From Macrostomum hystrix (taxonomy: Eukaryota > Platyhelminthes > Macrostomidae): a stretch of DNA of 64,000 nt. Positions 21,355-34,170 of the stretch are shown piece by piece. The stretch lies in assembly GCA_950097015.1 (NCBI GenBank), contig CATNEN010000007.1, positions 7,844,001-7,908,000 on the forward strand, read 5' to 3'. Below the pieces are notes generated by a model, which saw nothing but the letters and a program-made list of their open reading frames with translations, ran no database searches and had not been told where the DNA came from. Numbering within the stretch: position 1 is the stretch's first letter; each line of letters opens with the position of its first letter. Made by a program: the position numbers and the translations under genes.

Positions 21355-22401
21355 GCTAAACAAAAACATTCGCTCCTTTCTGAAACCCAATAAACGCAAG
21401 CGCTGCAACAAAATGAGAGTCAAAATCGCAGATTGCTGCACATTTTCGTGCCGAATGTATGATGGCACTCAATGACAACATTATTGATAATTATATTAAT
21501 AATGAACAAAAAATTATAATTATTTTTGCAGTTGCAGCTAAATAAGTAACGAATACAACAAAATGGTTTTCGTTTGTTAAAACAAACGCAATTTCCAGGA
21601 TTGGATGGGACGAAGCGAATGACAAAACATTCTGGGCGATGACGGCAAAAGCGAAAAATTTCGAAAATGAAATTCCGGTGTGACTGAATTTGAATAGACG
21701 TCAAATTGTAACAGTAGCCTAAATTGTACTATGTGTTGGGGGGGGGCAAGTTCGTTATTGCAAGACAGACAGATTATTTAGTGCATTTTGATTGCAGTGT
21801 TGGCTTTTGGATTTCTGGCTGAAATTTTCCTCCGAAAGAGTAATAAAACACACTGGACTAGACAAATAAAATCATTTCGTTTCTAGGAAATGAGTCGAGT
21901 GTCTGGGACTCAATAAATGATTCAATTGACGTAAATAAAGCTAACTGACTACAAGTCTAGGACGTACTGTAAAATAAATGTTGTTTTAATTGCTACAACA
22001 ATAAAATTGCAAAGCAAAGCAAAAAAACAGTAAAAACGGATAAAAAAAAGACACGAGCCACTTGTGCAGATTCATGACCAGAGCGGTTCAAATCGAAAAT
22101 GTCAAATCCTGACGAATTCGGGTCAGTGGCTGGGTGAATATATAAAAAAATATGCGTAAAATGGTAAGAATCCGATCAATTTGTTCAGGCATCGAGCTAA
22201 ACAAATAAAATACAGAAAGTAAAAAAGTTGCAACAAAATACTTTCCGTACCAAAAATCTCAGGTGCCGGTCTCAAAATTTCTTTGTTGCGATGTGGGAAA
22301 AATCGAAGCAAATATAAAAGCAAGACAATGTACAGCAAGCCAGCCACATGGGAAGAACTGTGGGACGAGTGGGAATCGAGCTGATTGAATAATGAAACCG
22401 G
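21355..22401. other. Intergenic, nothing recognised
   Basis: AT-rich DNA with a poly-G run near 21740. No gene, RNA or element end was identified. Confidence 0.6.
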
Positions 22402-23422
22402 GTCAGGGTCTTTGGATAGGGATATGGGTCATTGGATATGGATCTGGGTCATTGGATAGGGATATGGATCATTGGATATGGATCTGGGTCATTGGATATG
22501 GATCTGGGTCATTGGATATGGATCTGGGTCATTGGATATGGATCTGGGTCATTGGATATGGATCTGGGTCATTGTATAGGGATATGGGTCATTGGATATG
22601 GATCTGGGTCATTGGATATGGATCTGGGTCATTGGATAGGGATATGGGTCATTGGATATGGATCTGGGTCATTGGATATGGATCTGGGTCATTGGATATG
22701 GATCTGGGTCATTGGATATGGATCTGGGTCATTGGATATGGATATGGGTCATTGGATATGGATCTGGGTCATTGGATATGGATCTGGGTCATTGGATATG
22801 GATCTGGGTCTTTGGATATGGATCTGGGTCTTTGGATAGGGATATGGGTCATTGGATATGGATCTGGGTCATTGGAAAGGGATATGGGTCATTGGATATG
22901 GATCTCGGTCATTGGATATGGATATGGGTCATTGGATATGGATCTGGGTCCTTGGATATGGATATGGGTCATTGGATATGGATATAGGTCATTGGATATG
23001 GATCTGGGTCTTTGGATATGGATATAGGTCATTGGATATGGATATGGGTCATTGGATAGGGATATGGGTCTTTGAATAGGGATATGGGTCATTGGATAGG
23101 GATATGGGTCATTGGATATGGATCTGGGTCTTTGGATAGGGATATGGGTCATTGGATATGGATCTGGGTCATTGGAAAGGGATATGGGTCATTGGATATG
23201 GATCTCGGTCATTGGATATGGATATGGGTCATTGGATATGGATCTGGGTCCTTGGATATGGATCTGGGTCATTGGATATGGATCTGGGTCATTGGATATG
23301 GATATGGGTCTTTGGATATGGATCTGGGTCTTTGGATAGGGATCTAGGTCATTGTAGAGGGATCTATGTCATTGTATAGGTATATGGGTATTTGAATAGA
23401 GATCTGGGTCATTGAATGAGGA
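22402..23422. repeat. 20-bp minisatellite, about 50 copies
   Basis: Unit gatctgggtcattggatatg with variants gatatggg, ggataggg and tttgg. A block at about 22830-22960 is repeated almost exactly at about 23130-23260 (300 bp apart), including the rare gaaaggg and ctcgg variants. That is a higher-order duplication. It lies just downstream of the WH2 gene stop. Confidence 0.94.
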
Positions 23423-23578
23423 TCTGGCCATTGGAAAGGGAAAAGTCCAGGTACATTGGTCGAAACTGTCACATAAACATTGAAAAAGTATTCAACTTTT
23501 TTTGTTAAAAAACCGAAGGATAAAATGAAGCAGATATGCGTAGATCCAAATAGCACAGAAGCATTCGGGCTCCACCAG

Positions 23579-26500
23579 TCAGGCCAGGCCTTTCTTCTTC
23601 AGCAGGATGCTCCGCTTCCAGTCCGGCATGCCGGCCAGCCGCTCAGCCTCCTCCGCCTCCCGACGCTGCCGCTCCGCCTCCGGCTGATGATCATCGCGAA
23701 TCCGTGCCTGCCGCTGCTCCAGCAGGCTGCGCTTCCAGTCGGGCACGCTGGACAGGCGCGCCTCCTCGGCTAGGCGGGCCGCCTCGGCGGCGGCGTGCGC
23801 CTCCAGGGCCTCCCGATTGCGCCGCTCGAGCATGGCGCGGCGCCAGTCGGGTGCGCTGGCCGGAATAGCCGAGTAGCCCGGCACAGAGGCGTCAACGCCG
23901 TCGGCGTCAACGAATGACTCTATCGTTGCCGACTCCTTGTCGATTGCACAGACGGCTTCCTTCGGCGGTGGCGACGGAGGCGCCGGTGGAGGCGGAGCGG
24001 CGGCAGCCACGGGACGGAGAAGAAGCGCCGGCGGAGGCGGCGGCAGCTGGCTGGGGTCGAAGTGGTCAGCGGATGTCGAATTTGACTGCTGCTGCTGCTG
24101 GTCCGCAGTAGACTTGCGCAGGCTGACGCCCTGCTGCAGTTGAGCAATTAGGGCCGCCTGCTGCGGCGGCTGCTGCTGGAGAGCCGAGACCGCGACCGGG
24201 GACTCGCAGTTCGAGCTTGACCGGCCGACTAAAGAATTTTAGGGGAATGGGTGATCGGGAGGCATTTAAGTGTGTACAGGTCTGAAATACGGGTAAGGGT
24301 ATATAGTAAAGCTATTTACTACTTGAAGGGATTAAGTTGCTACAAAAATGCCGAGTCAATGATTGAACTGCTTGCCTGGCTTGCACTCTACGGTAGCAGG
24401 TAAAACAAGGACAGAAAGAGGCCAAAAATAGGCAACATCAAATGGCATGGAACTGTCAAGAATGAAATGACGACTTGTAACTTGAGATGTGCTCAATCAG
24501 TGACCTCAATACGAGTACAAATGGAGAATTAAACTTGCTTAGAAGACAATTTGACACAGCATACCTTTCTTGCCGACCAACAGCGGCTTACTAGGCGACG
24601 CAACCGGTGTGACACTTGGCTGAGCGACCCGAATTAGCCCCGTCGAAATGGGCGGTTCCGGTGGCGGTGGCGGAGGAGCTCCAGGAGGATGTTGATGATG
24701 ATGCTGCTGCTGCTGCTGCAAAGGCCGCGTCTGCTGCTGCAGACGGGTTGGCGTTCCGAATGTAGAAGACACAGGGGAAGCAGCAGCTGGCGAGCCGGGT
24801 AAATGGCCGACGTCCGGCGGCTGCTTCTGCGGCGGCGCCTTTGAAGATTGAACAAGCGGCTGCGGCGGCGCCTTTGAAGGCCCAACAAGCGGCTGCAGCG
24901 GCGCCTTTGAAGATTGAACAAGCGGCTGCGGCGGCGCCTTTGAAGGCTCAAACTGCGGCTGCGGCGGCGCCTTTGAAGGTTGAATTAGCGGTGGCGGCGG
25001 CGCCTTTGAAGGCTCAACAAACGGCTGAGGCGGCGCCTTTGAAGGTTGAACCAGCGGCTGCGGCTTTGAAATCTGACCTAGAGAAGGCGGTGCTTGCGGC
25101 GGCGCCTTTGAAGCCTGTGGCTGCGTCGGCTGTTTAGGAGGCGGGGCCCGATTGAACCGACTCAGAATTTCCGACACGGAGGGCACATCGGTCTCGATCG
25201 CTGCCTCGGCTGAGGAGGCAGTGGGAAGGTCTGTCACGGCATCCTGCTGCTGCTTCTGTGCCGGCGGAGGTGGCGGAGGTTGCGGTGTCGGCGGCGTCAG
25301 TAGCTCTGAAGGCGGCGGCAAAGGTGGCGACGAAGGTGAAAGCTGTTGACCCGAACGAGAACTGAGACAGGTGCCAGGATTTCGCTTAGGTACATTTGGC
25401 TTGTGCTGCGGCTGCTGCTGCTGTGGCGGTGGTGGTGGTGGTGATGGTGGTGGTGGTAACTGTTGCTGCTGACTTCGCTGATGCTGACGGCCGAAGCTGC
25501 TGCAAGTCGGCGGCACATCGGGCGCCAGCGGCTGGTGCTGCGGAATCGGCGGCAGGCTGCCGCTGTTGGTGGGGGTGGTGCTGAGGCCGGCGGCCTCCGC
25601 GGCATCCGAAAACGGCGCTGCCGGCGTGTCGAACTCTGGCGGGGGAAGCAGGCAGTCTGCAAGGTGCGAAATAGAGATGGCGCTAATTATGAGACAGCTT
25701 GGTTTGGACACAAAAACTTTGCTTCTTTCCTTGTGTCAGGTTAAAAAAGTAAAACCAATTAACTGATATATTTAAGCATGAAAAAATTTGTTGCGATTTT
25801 TTGAATAAAGAAACAATTTAACTGCTGCACTACTTATTAGTAGTATGCAGTGTAAAGTACAAGTTTCAACGGCAAAACCACTCACCGAAATCGCTGCAGT
25901 CCACCATTAGCTCCCCGCTTGAATTGCCGCCAGCTGCAGCGGCTGACATCCGGGCGTCGGCGACTGGGCCAGCCGAGGTGCAATAGGCGGCGGCGGCCAT
26001 CATGGCGCTGTCCTCCCTATCCGGCAGGTCGTACACGCCTTCCTGGAAATCCTCGGAGTCTTCAAATTCGCGCAGCACGGCGTCCAATTCTTCTAGCGAC
26101 TTGCGCACCTCTTCGCTCCTGCGGTGGGGATATTTTCGGGGATCGGTTTTAGGATTATTAATTCTACATATTCTTTTCTCAGGGGATGAGAGGTCTAATG
26201 GTCTAATGCGTTTTCCTCTCGCACTAAGGTCTTGAGCTCGATTCCGCAGTGAGGCCTCATTTGGTGAGCAGCCTGAGAGCAGCCTGAGGCCAAGAGATGG
26301 CTTGAGAGCTTGCCATGCAATTTACGACCCTAAGGGCCATCCATAAAGGCATAGTGAAAGTGTACACTGCCTAACGATGAGAAACTGTGCCTGCCTGCGT
26401 ACAGTATCTGTGTGCGTTGTGTGCTCAGGAGTCAGCGGAATGGGCTGAATTGCCTCCTCGCAGGCTGCGGATCTACTGTGCCAATGTCTGCAGCCCTCAT

Positions 26501-29500
26501 GCAATTTTTTTCTGTTTCTTCTCGTTCGTTTAAACAAAAATTTTGCGAGTCACACGGAAGGTCACAGCATGGCACTTTCATACGGGAAAGACATTCTCGC
26601 GCGCTCACTCACCCTAGAGATCCGAGGCTGGGGCCAGGCGAGGCGCCGCACCGGTGATCGCTGCCGCTGCCGCAGCCGCCAGACGAAGTCAGAGACTGAG
26701 CCCCGACGCTGGAGCGCTGAGAGCACCGCTGCTGCTGCTGCTGCTGCTGCTGCTGCAGATGTCTCTGATTCACAGTCACCGGCTGATCGTTTGAGCTTAG
26801 CGAATTCAACTGCTCACCAGCCTGACTGAGCAGCTGGTCGAGTGCGTCTAGAGACTGCTGGATAGCGCTGGCTCTGCGATGCGATGAAAATCAGAGGGAC
26901 TGCCTTCATCTACCTACTAACAGTAGTGCAGTCTGAGTGGCAAGGTAACTTTTACATATTATTTGAAATCGGGTGACAATCAGGGGGAAACACCTTGCCA
27001 CTGATAATGACCAGTGATAGTGATCGCTATTAAAAATCTGCAACAAAAGCCAAGTAAATGACCTACCACAGTGACCAACTAAGTAGTCTAGAACAATGAC
27101 CTACCACAGTGACCAACTAAGTAGTCTGGAACAATGACCTACCACAGTGACCAACTAAGTAGTCTAGAACAATGACCTACCACAGTGACCAACTAAGTAG
27201 TCTAGAACAATGACCTACCACAGTGACTAACTAAGTAGTCTAGAACAATGACCTACCACAGTGACTAACTAAGTAGTCTAGAACAATGACCTACCACAGT
27301 GACCAACTAAGTAGTCTAGAACAATGACCTACCACAGTGACCAACTAAGTAGTCTAGAACAATGACCAGCCACAATGACCAACTAAGTAGTCTAGAACAA
27401 TGACCAGCCACAATGACCAACTAAGTAGTCTAGAACAATGACCAGCCACAGTGACCAACAAAGCAGTCTAGAACAATGACCTGCCACAGCGACCAACTAA
27501 GTAGTCTAGAACAATGACCAGCCACAATGACCAACAAAGTAGTCTAGAACAATGACCAGCCACAGTGACCAACAAAGTAGTCTAGAACAATGACCAGCCA
27601 CAATGACCAACAAAGCAGTCTAGAACAATGACCTGCCACAGTGACCAACAAAGCAGTCTAGAACAATGACCTGCCACAGTGACCAATTAAGAAACAATGA
27701 CAAAATAAGTTTTCGGTCCACAATGGCCATATCGAAAAAATCTAGAAACACAGTAGACAAATGCTGACATTGAACTGGCGTCAAAAACAGTGCTAATCTC
27801 GCTAATGAACAATCCTAGTCATTTTCTAGTCGTCAGACAGAGAACTTCTCATATAGACCAGCGTTCTGTCACTTACCAAACGGCTTTTTCTATTTAGGAA
27901 GAACAGCAGCTGCCACTGAAGACTTATCGATAGAATTTCTCTCAAAAGCTCGGGTTTATGACTCGAATCGAACTTGTCTTTTTTATATATTTCCCCAATA
28001 GGGATTCGAAACGAGGAGAGTGACTGGGGTGAGGAGATGTGGTGTCGGGCATGGGCCGCACTGTGGGATGTAGGTGCTGGCAGTGGCAGGATCAATTTCC
28101 TGCACCGGGGGTGAGGAAAAACTGGCTCCCATTGCGTGGAAAATCTCTTCAAAAAATCACGACCAGTCATCAATGGGCACGCACGTGGCTTCAGGCCAGC
28201 TTCCGTTTGGCCTAGCCAATCAATAGAGTCTACTAATCATCTCAGTGATTTAGAATAACAATGTTTTATTCCTTTTGTGTGATAAAAAATACGAAACACA
28301 CAGGTCTGGAGTTCGACTTTAGCCAGTCCAGGTGGAAGAATCTGTGGCCCTAGAGCAAGATTAATCCCTCTAATTGTTTCCTTTCACTCAGCTGTAAAAT
28401 TGGTGTCAGCAATAACTATAGCATTTGATATTTAAATTATCTAATACAAATGAATGTGTATTGAAAAAGAGAATTTTATTTCGTTCCAAGCCTCTATACA
28501 CGGGCTGCAAATTGAACGCACTTATCTCGAATAGAACTTATGCTATATTCAAAATATCGCATGGTACGCATATAAAAAACTGCTCGCTACGGTGTAAGCC
28601 CATCCAGTCAATAAAACAGATGTACTAATACCCAAATCAACAGGCCACAACACATGAAATCGGCCCTGAACGCATGAGTCAGCCAACCGCAGTCAGGAAC
28701 GATGACATATGCAATACGCCTGCGAGCTCCATGTAATTAATCTGTTCAGCCAGACTGCACCGCAACAAGTGGTGCTGATACAGAGAAAGAAGGCTGACTT
28801 ATTAGGGCCGCTTCAGCTGGCTGCTGAGATTCATATATTGCCGCAAAAGTAATTTGGGCTAGCTTTCGGGCTGATCGTTTTATGGTGCTCCAGGCTGCGC
28901 AGTTGCAGCCACACGCGTAGGGCAGCGCAGCGTGGCCTTGTGTTTGTAGTTATCAAGTGAGAATACCCTCACATACCAGTTTAACTTACTAGCAACTGCG
29001 CACTGAGCTAGATGACGAGTCAATCCCAAATCCCAGAAGAAAGATAGAGCCCTTGAATCCCAAAGTTGTGCCACTCCCAGCCTCGATTCCAATAGTATTT
29101 CCGACGAGGTCAAGGATGGTGGGACAAGGGGGGGCAATCAAGGTCGACCCCGCACAGATGGGACGGCCTGCCTACCTTTACCGACTTCAATTAGCGGCTT
29201 CGAATCCCCAAGATGAGGATAACACTATCGACTGATTGACTGAACTCCCCTCAGGCTGCCGGGTCCGTCATGCTTTGCCGCCCAGCAGGGGGTACTGCCT
29301 CCGCTTTCCCAGGAGTGTCCGAGTGACTCATGAGCCGCATTCAAGCTAACTGGACCATGATGGGAGGCCCCGGAGGCAATGCGGAAGGAAGATGGCAGGG
29401 GGAAACCGATGTACCACCCCAAAAAAATTGAAAAGAGCAAAAAGAAATAGAAGAAAATGCGCAGTGGGCCGGCGGCCCTGACTTGTCTGGAACGACTAAA

Positions 29501-30339
29501 ATTCTTTCTTGAAAAACAATTTCGCTAAAATACACAAGAAAAGCATAAGCCGACTGTCAGCCTCGTTGTTAACAAGGTTTAAAATAACTGCAACGGCGCA
29601 AATACTAGTTATGCCCTGATAAATATTTTCCAACAAAACGTGAGTCATGAGCCACATGAAAATCATGACACACTAAATTTAAAATATCCATAATTGAATT
29701 TTTTACTCAAAAGTAGAACAAGAAGTAAATTTTGAAATAGTGCAGCTGTTAATGCCAGGTATACGAGAATATTGTGCATTTTTTACAAGCTCCAAATTTG
29801 TTATCCAGTTTGGTAATAACTTAAAACAAACACTTTTTATATTGGGCCATTGTCCAACTGCTCTGAGACAGATGTGGGAGTCAATTGTAAAGATCGCTAC
29901 CTATAGAGGTTCAACGATTGACTGTAAAAGCAATAGAGTTTTTTATTCAAAGCATTCAATACAATGTTTTTTATGATGGCCCAATATTCATAACTATTCA
30001 CAGTTAGACTAGATAAACAAAAATCTGGTACTTTTATAACAAAAATTGCACAATTGAAGCATTGTGGATTAATTTTTCCTACCAGCGAGTAGTCTACATC
30101 ACTTTCATCACGTGATCGAATGTTATAGAAGTTCTAATAATATTGTCCACTTTTACAAAACTCTGAAGATTTTACTGCCACACACTTCTATCTCTACTGT
30201 CAGTAGGCTACGTCAAAAGAATTGCAAAACATAATAGAATTAAGAGGAAAGTTGGGAAAACTCACCCATGAACTGCGGTAGCAGCAGCCACTTCGGCATC
30301 GCAGGCCGACTTGGTTGCAGTCAGAACTGGCATAGCCAT
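23579..30339 (-). CDS. WH2-containing, phostensin/espin-like actin-regulatory protein, 5 exons
   Basis: Exons 30339-30266, 26873-26613, 26118-25886, 25656-24565 and 24228-23579 join in phase to about 769 residues. The N-terminal part has amphipathic helices (QQSLDALDQLL and RKSLEELDAVLREFED), then a polyQ tract. The middle is proline-rich with about eight SKAPPQPLVQ-type repeats. A WH2 actin-monomer motif, ALIAQLQQGVSLRKST, lies at 24111-24157. The C-terminus has three copies of PDW(K/R)R-(S/A)-(L/M/I)-L, the last at the very end (PDWKRSILLKKKG). Paired motifs of this kind open vertebrate phostensin and occur in taperin and espin, which link actin filaments and PP1. I infer a cytoskeletal scaffold; I see no RVxF motif for certain. 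The start ATG lies 7 nt after an acceptor-like AG. Intron 1 carries a 38-bp minisatellite and a SINE. Confidence 0.8.
24826..25115 (-). repeat. Coding 33-bp minisatellite (11-residue SKAPP repeats)
   Basis: About eight 33-bp units encode SKAPPQPLVQP and variants inside exon 4 of the WH2 gene. Units differ at synonymous and replacement positions but keep frame and the SKAPP core, so the repeat is under frame constraint. Proline-rich units of this kind can bind SH3 or EVH1 domains or profilin. Confidence 0.85.
26183..26515 (+). mobile_element. SINE family A copy in intron 2 of the WH2 gene
   Basis: It shares gtcttgagctcgattcc, gagagcttgccatgcaattt and gccaatgtctgcagccctca with the copy at 37026-37224. 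The head resembles a tRNA with A and B boxes. It is antisense to the host gene. A 110-bp stretch after the shared atttacg is absent from the other copy. Confidence 0.65.
27056..27690. repeat. 38-bp minisatellite, about 17 copies
   Basis: Units contain aatgacctaccacagtgacc and aactaagtagtctagaac, with later copies changing to aatgaccagcc and caaagcagtc. It lies in intron 1 of the WH2 gene. Confidence 0.94.
28293..28415 (+). mobile_element. SINE family B, degenerate fragment
   Basis: ggtctggagttcgactttag resembles the B box, and tttcactcagctgtaaaatt matches the family B body. It is old and truncated, in intron 1 of the WH2 gene. Confidence 0.55.
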
Positions 30340-31490
30340 GAGTGCACTGCCAACTAACTAATCTCCGTTTTGGTCCTTAAATGATACCAGCAAAGGCTGA
30401 GACCTCAGGCTAGGATTTTGGCTGCAACTTTTCTGTTAAAAAAGAAATAGATATTTATAATTCTTGGCAGTTTGCAAAGTCCTAAGTTAAAACATATACC
30501 GTATAAGTTGGCTAATCATGTACTTTTTTACAAATCAATGAGAAAAAACATGTTACAAGCAAAGCAAGAACATCTAAAAAATCTGTTGCTTCAAGCATAC
30601 AATTAAAGTATTATGCAATAGTGTCAGTGAATCGAGAGTATAAACCTGCATAAAATTTACAAATCAGATTTAGCTAAAGCTATTCATAAAAATCACTTAT
30701 TATTATTAATAAAAGAATTTACTTTGGTTTTTTCACAATTTTTGCTGAATCAGTTTAGTTTGTTTTGCCCAAATAGAGAAGGTGGAAGTCTGCTTTAAAA
30801 ATTGGTAGAGAAGGAGACTGTACACTAATTCAAACTTTCCCACTAAGGGAAAGGAGCAATTCAGGGTCTAAATTTTGTGCCCCAATAAGAGTAGTGTTTT
30901 ACCATAGCTATGGTTACAGCTTTGGTAAGTTACAGATATGGATATGTGAACTTTTATATTCTGTACCTACCTCGTAGTTCCTATATCTTGTACCTAGTTT
31001 CCTCAGCTTACTCATTTACAGTAAAGCCCTATGGAAATTCCAAAGCCACATGTAGAAATTGCCACAGGCACATGGTGTGAGGCCTTCTTTAGTCTCTGTA
31101 GGAAAAATTGACAGTTCTGGGCAGATTTTATTGAAGATTTGTGCAAAATACAGCAATGCATAGTGCCACCAGACAATAGCTATGGCATGCCAAAGGTGTT
31201 GCTAGCTTAGAGCCAAGATGCAAGCCAAAATGTAATCGTTCCCAGCAAAAATCCATAAACTAAAAAGTTTAAACCATAGGCCTAAACTAAAAATTCCAAG
31301 TGTCCCTACTCTAGCCCTTAGTAAATTTGGGCGGCTAAAGATTTTGAGTGGCTTTATTGTGGTGTTTGGGACTGAGGCTCACTTACCAATGATTTCAAAT
31401 GGTATGGGGGCTTCCACCTTTCACCCCAACCTATTGAGTTCCAAACTATGTAGGCCCAATATTTTTGCATTTCTGTGAGTAACATATATA
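30340..31490. other. Intergenic, presumed promoter of the WH2 gene
   Basis: AT-rich DNA upstream of the first coding exon. No further exon or element was recognised. Confidence 0.55.
30347..30348 (-). promoter_or_regulatory. Acceptor-like AG 7 nt before the WH2 gene ATG
   Basis: The minus strand reads TTAGTTGGCAG immediately before the short leader and ATG. It may be a trans-splice acceptor or the end of a 5' UTR intron. Confidence 0.4.
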
Positions 31491-31902
31491 CAGTGGCGCA
31501 ACCAGGGGGGACGGGGGTGGTGGCTGCCCCCCTTTGGCCTGCGGGGCAATGTACGCAAAGGGCAAGCCAAGATGCTTCTTAATTTATTACCTTATCTCAT
31601 TCCCTGTCCCCCAAGTCCAATGTACATAGACCAAAGACCAAGTCCAAGACCATTGGTCATATATTAATTTTCAAGCTTTCATTATAATTGTGTGTGCCTT
31701 CTGATTTCTTAAACCTTTTAAATCGTCTGGGCCCTACCCTACTGGCCCTTGAAATTGGCCCAGGAATGGTGGGCGAAAACTATGAAACAGAGCATGCTCC
31801 ACCTGGTGGCTGCCCCGCCCTTTGGCCTGCGGGGTAATGTACGCAAAGGGCAAGCCAAGATTTAGACTGCCCCCCCTAAGGCAAAACCTGGTTGCGCCAC
31901 TA
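31491..31902. mobile_element. hAT-type MITE, 412 bp
   Basis: The terminal inverted repeats are cagtggcgcaaccagg at the left and its complement (with one mismatch at the tip) at the right. The flanks catatata and catatatc form an 8-bp target duplication with one difference, typical of hAT. Inside, a segment containing gtacgcaaagggcaagccaag occurs twice. It has no coding capacity. Confidence 0.85.
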
Positions 31903-32146
31903 CATATATCTAAACATCAGTAAATTAACTGATTTAAGAAATGGTAGAGGAAGCTACAGGAGGTTAAACAGTTACAGTAAGTTATAGGAAGTTTTTGTAG
32001 TCATGAATATGAACACAGACAGTACACATCAAAATAGCCACGGCAAAATGGTCAGACAATATAATGGCCACACACAAAAATCAACTATGATAACAATAAT
32101 ATTAACAATTTCTTGCTGAAAAAAACCTGAAACTGGCATTTTTTAA

Positions 32147-32785
32147 GGCAGTGCTTATTCCAATGGTCCTGTGCCAATAATTTCAATTTTATCCACATGG
32201 ATCCATGCCAATAATTTTCTGCTTATCCACACGGCAGCTTGTATGAATAGGTCTACAACTTTTTATATATGCTGTGTCATTAATTTCAACTTTATCCACA
32301 CAGATCTATGCTGATAATTCTCTGCCTATCCACACAGCAGCTTGTTTTGCCTATAACTTTAAGAACTTAAAGCACATATTTTACAGGAAGTGTGTAGCAA
32401 TTATCATGTACTAGTTATATACAACTGGCCATAGATGTTTTCCAGAACTTGCAGTACCTATAGTAGGGCCTCTTTTAATTACAAGCAATGCACACATTAA
32501 ATTTCAAATAATCATTAATTTATAATAATATGTAAAATTGCTAACAATCACAAAAGAAATTGTGCTGACATTTGTATTGCACACATGCTTGAAATCTCAT
32601 ATGATGCACATGTGCAAATGATACTACTAATACTAAAAAATTAAAATTAATGGCACACCATATATAAAGAGTTGTAGACATATTCATACAAGCTGCATGT
32701 TGATATGCAGAAAATTATTGGCATAGATCTGTCGGGATAAAATTGAAATTATCAGCATGGGACCATGGGAATAAGTGCCACTGCC
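32147..32785. mobile_element. Fold-back/MITE-like element with about 140-bp inverted arms
   Basis: The left arm, starting ggcagtgcttattcc, is the reverse complement of the right arm ending ggaataagtgccactgcc, over about 140 bp with scattered mismatches. The left side also has a direct duplication about 100 bp apart (ctgcttatccacacggcagc versus ctgcctatccacacagcagc). No target duplication is clear and there is no ORF. Confidence 0.75.
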
Positions 32786-33902
32786 TTTTTCTAAATAGGT
32801 ACAAAACTTATTTGCTTAAAATAAATATGCTCCTGCAGAGCTAGAATGGTTATTATGAAAATCACAATCAAACCTGTTTAACAGATTCACAGATTGAACA
32901 AATTAACAGATTAAAAAATTACTCTTCTTGCTTCTCAACGTCTCAATGTCTATCATTGAGTTGGAGACTAAATGTTGGAGACTTAAGTATTTATGCCACC
33001 TTTCAGGCAACTTCATGATGCATGCTCTTGCTACAGGTGGTTGGTTAGAAGTTTCTTGACCCCTATGCACCAAATTGTGCCAATAGGCCAAGTGTTTGGA
33101 CATGTCTAAGGATTTCTAGACATTATTGTAAGCTTAGGCCTAGCCTTAGAATTGTATGCTTTACTATCATTTTGCTAACAATTTTGTATCTTGCAAATTC
33201 AGGATAAGTAACCTAAGAGGGACTTTGTACAACGAAAAATTATTTAAAATGTAAGACCTTTTATTTTAATTTGACTTTACTTATGAAAAAATAGTTTGTT
33301 AGTTTTGATATAGACTTCTGTTAAGCTAAGGTTAGACATGTAGCTATCAATTAGCTAATTATATTATTTAAAGTAATTCATAATTACATTTTTATTCCAA
33401 TAATAATGTTATCGATAATTACATTATCGATTGTTAGTAAGTAAATAGTTGCAAGGGTAGTAAGTAATGGAAGTAATACTAGTATATTATAGTTTAAACA
33501 GACCCCAATCCCCAAGTTTAAGAAAAATGTGATATTCTAAAAAAGGAAAATAAAATATCCACATTTAAAAGCCATAAATAAATTGTCGATTTTCGCTATA
33601 AGATAATGCATTATTTTTTTCGAATTAGCTATAAGCCAAATTGTCCATGTGTTTTTAATACGACATTATGATATCATCGGGTATTTACAAATTAATTGTT
33701 CATTGTTTCCTATAATTATACTTTTTGAAAGCTATTTATAACAAACGCATTCATTACAATTTATTTCGGCATCGTCAAAATCAGTTCTTGCTGTGAGGTT
33801 CTTAATAACTCATTATAAAATGTATACTAAATTTTGTTCCTTTAACCCTTAAAAAACTTATTGTCAGTGTTAAATAGAAACTGTCGATATATTTTAGTAA
33901 TA
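32786..33902. other. Intergenic, nothing recognised
   Basis: AT-rich with several cgataattacattatcgat-like short palindromes near 33410-33430. No gene. Confidence 0.55.
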
Positions 33903-34170
33903 GTTCGATTCTCGACTCCACTGGAACAATTTGTGTCCTTTAGCAAGACACTAATTAACTCTGTATTGCTTCAGTTCACCCAGCTGCTAAATGGGTACCA
34001 GCATCAGCTGGGATAATTGAAGGTGGGTGTGGCGTCCCCCCAGTCCGTGGACTGAACAGCTGTACGCAGCCTTCAGATGCGCCGCGCATTAGCTGCGGCT
34101 GTGTGCTGTCGGCTGCACATCTGACCCAATTGGGGCAGGTGTAATCAATTATTATTATTATTATTATTAT
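33903..34170 (+). mobile_element. SINE family B, 5'-truncated, with (ATT)n tail
   Basis: It begins inside the B box (ttcgattctcgactccactgg) and continues through the body and the cagtccgtggactg block. It ends in aatcaattattattattatt, showing that the family tail can expand to an ATT microsatellite. Confidence 0.85.

Noticed and set aside
20490..21468. Cys/Leu/Ser-rich 314-codon protein on the minus strand
   Set aside because: It is a direct translation of the CAGA/CAGG tetranucleotide array.
22392..23347. Repeat frames of the WIWVIGYGSGSL type
   Set aside because: They come from the 20-bp array; frames overlap each other and have no gene context.
32147..32785. piggyBac-type element
   Set aside because: A TTAA-like base run precedes only one end; the target site is not duplicated.
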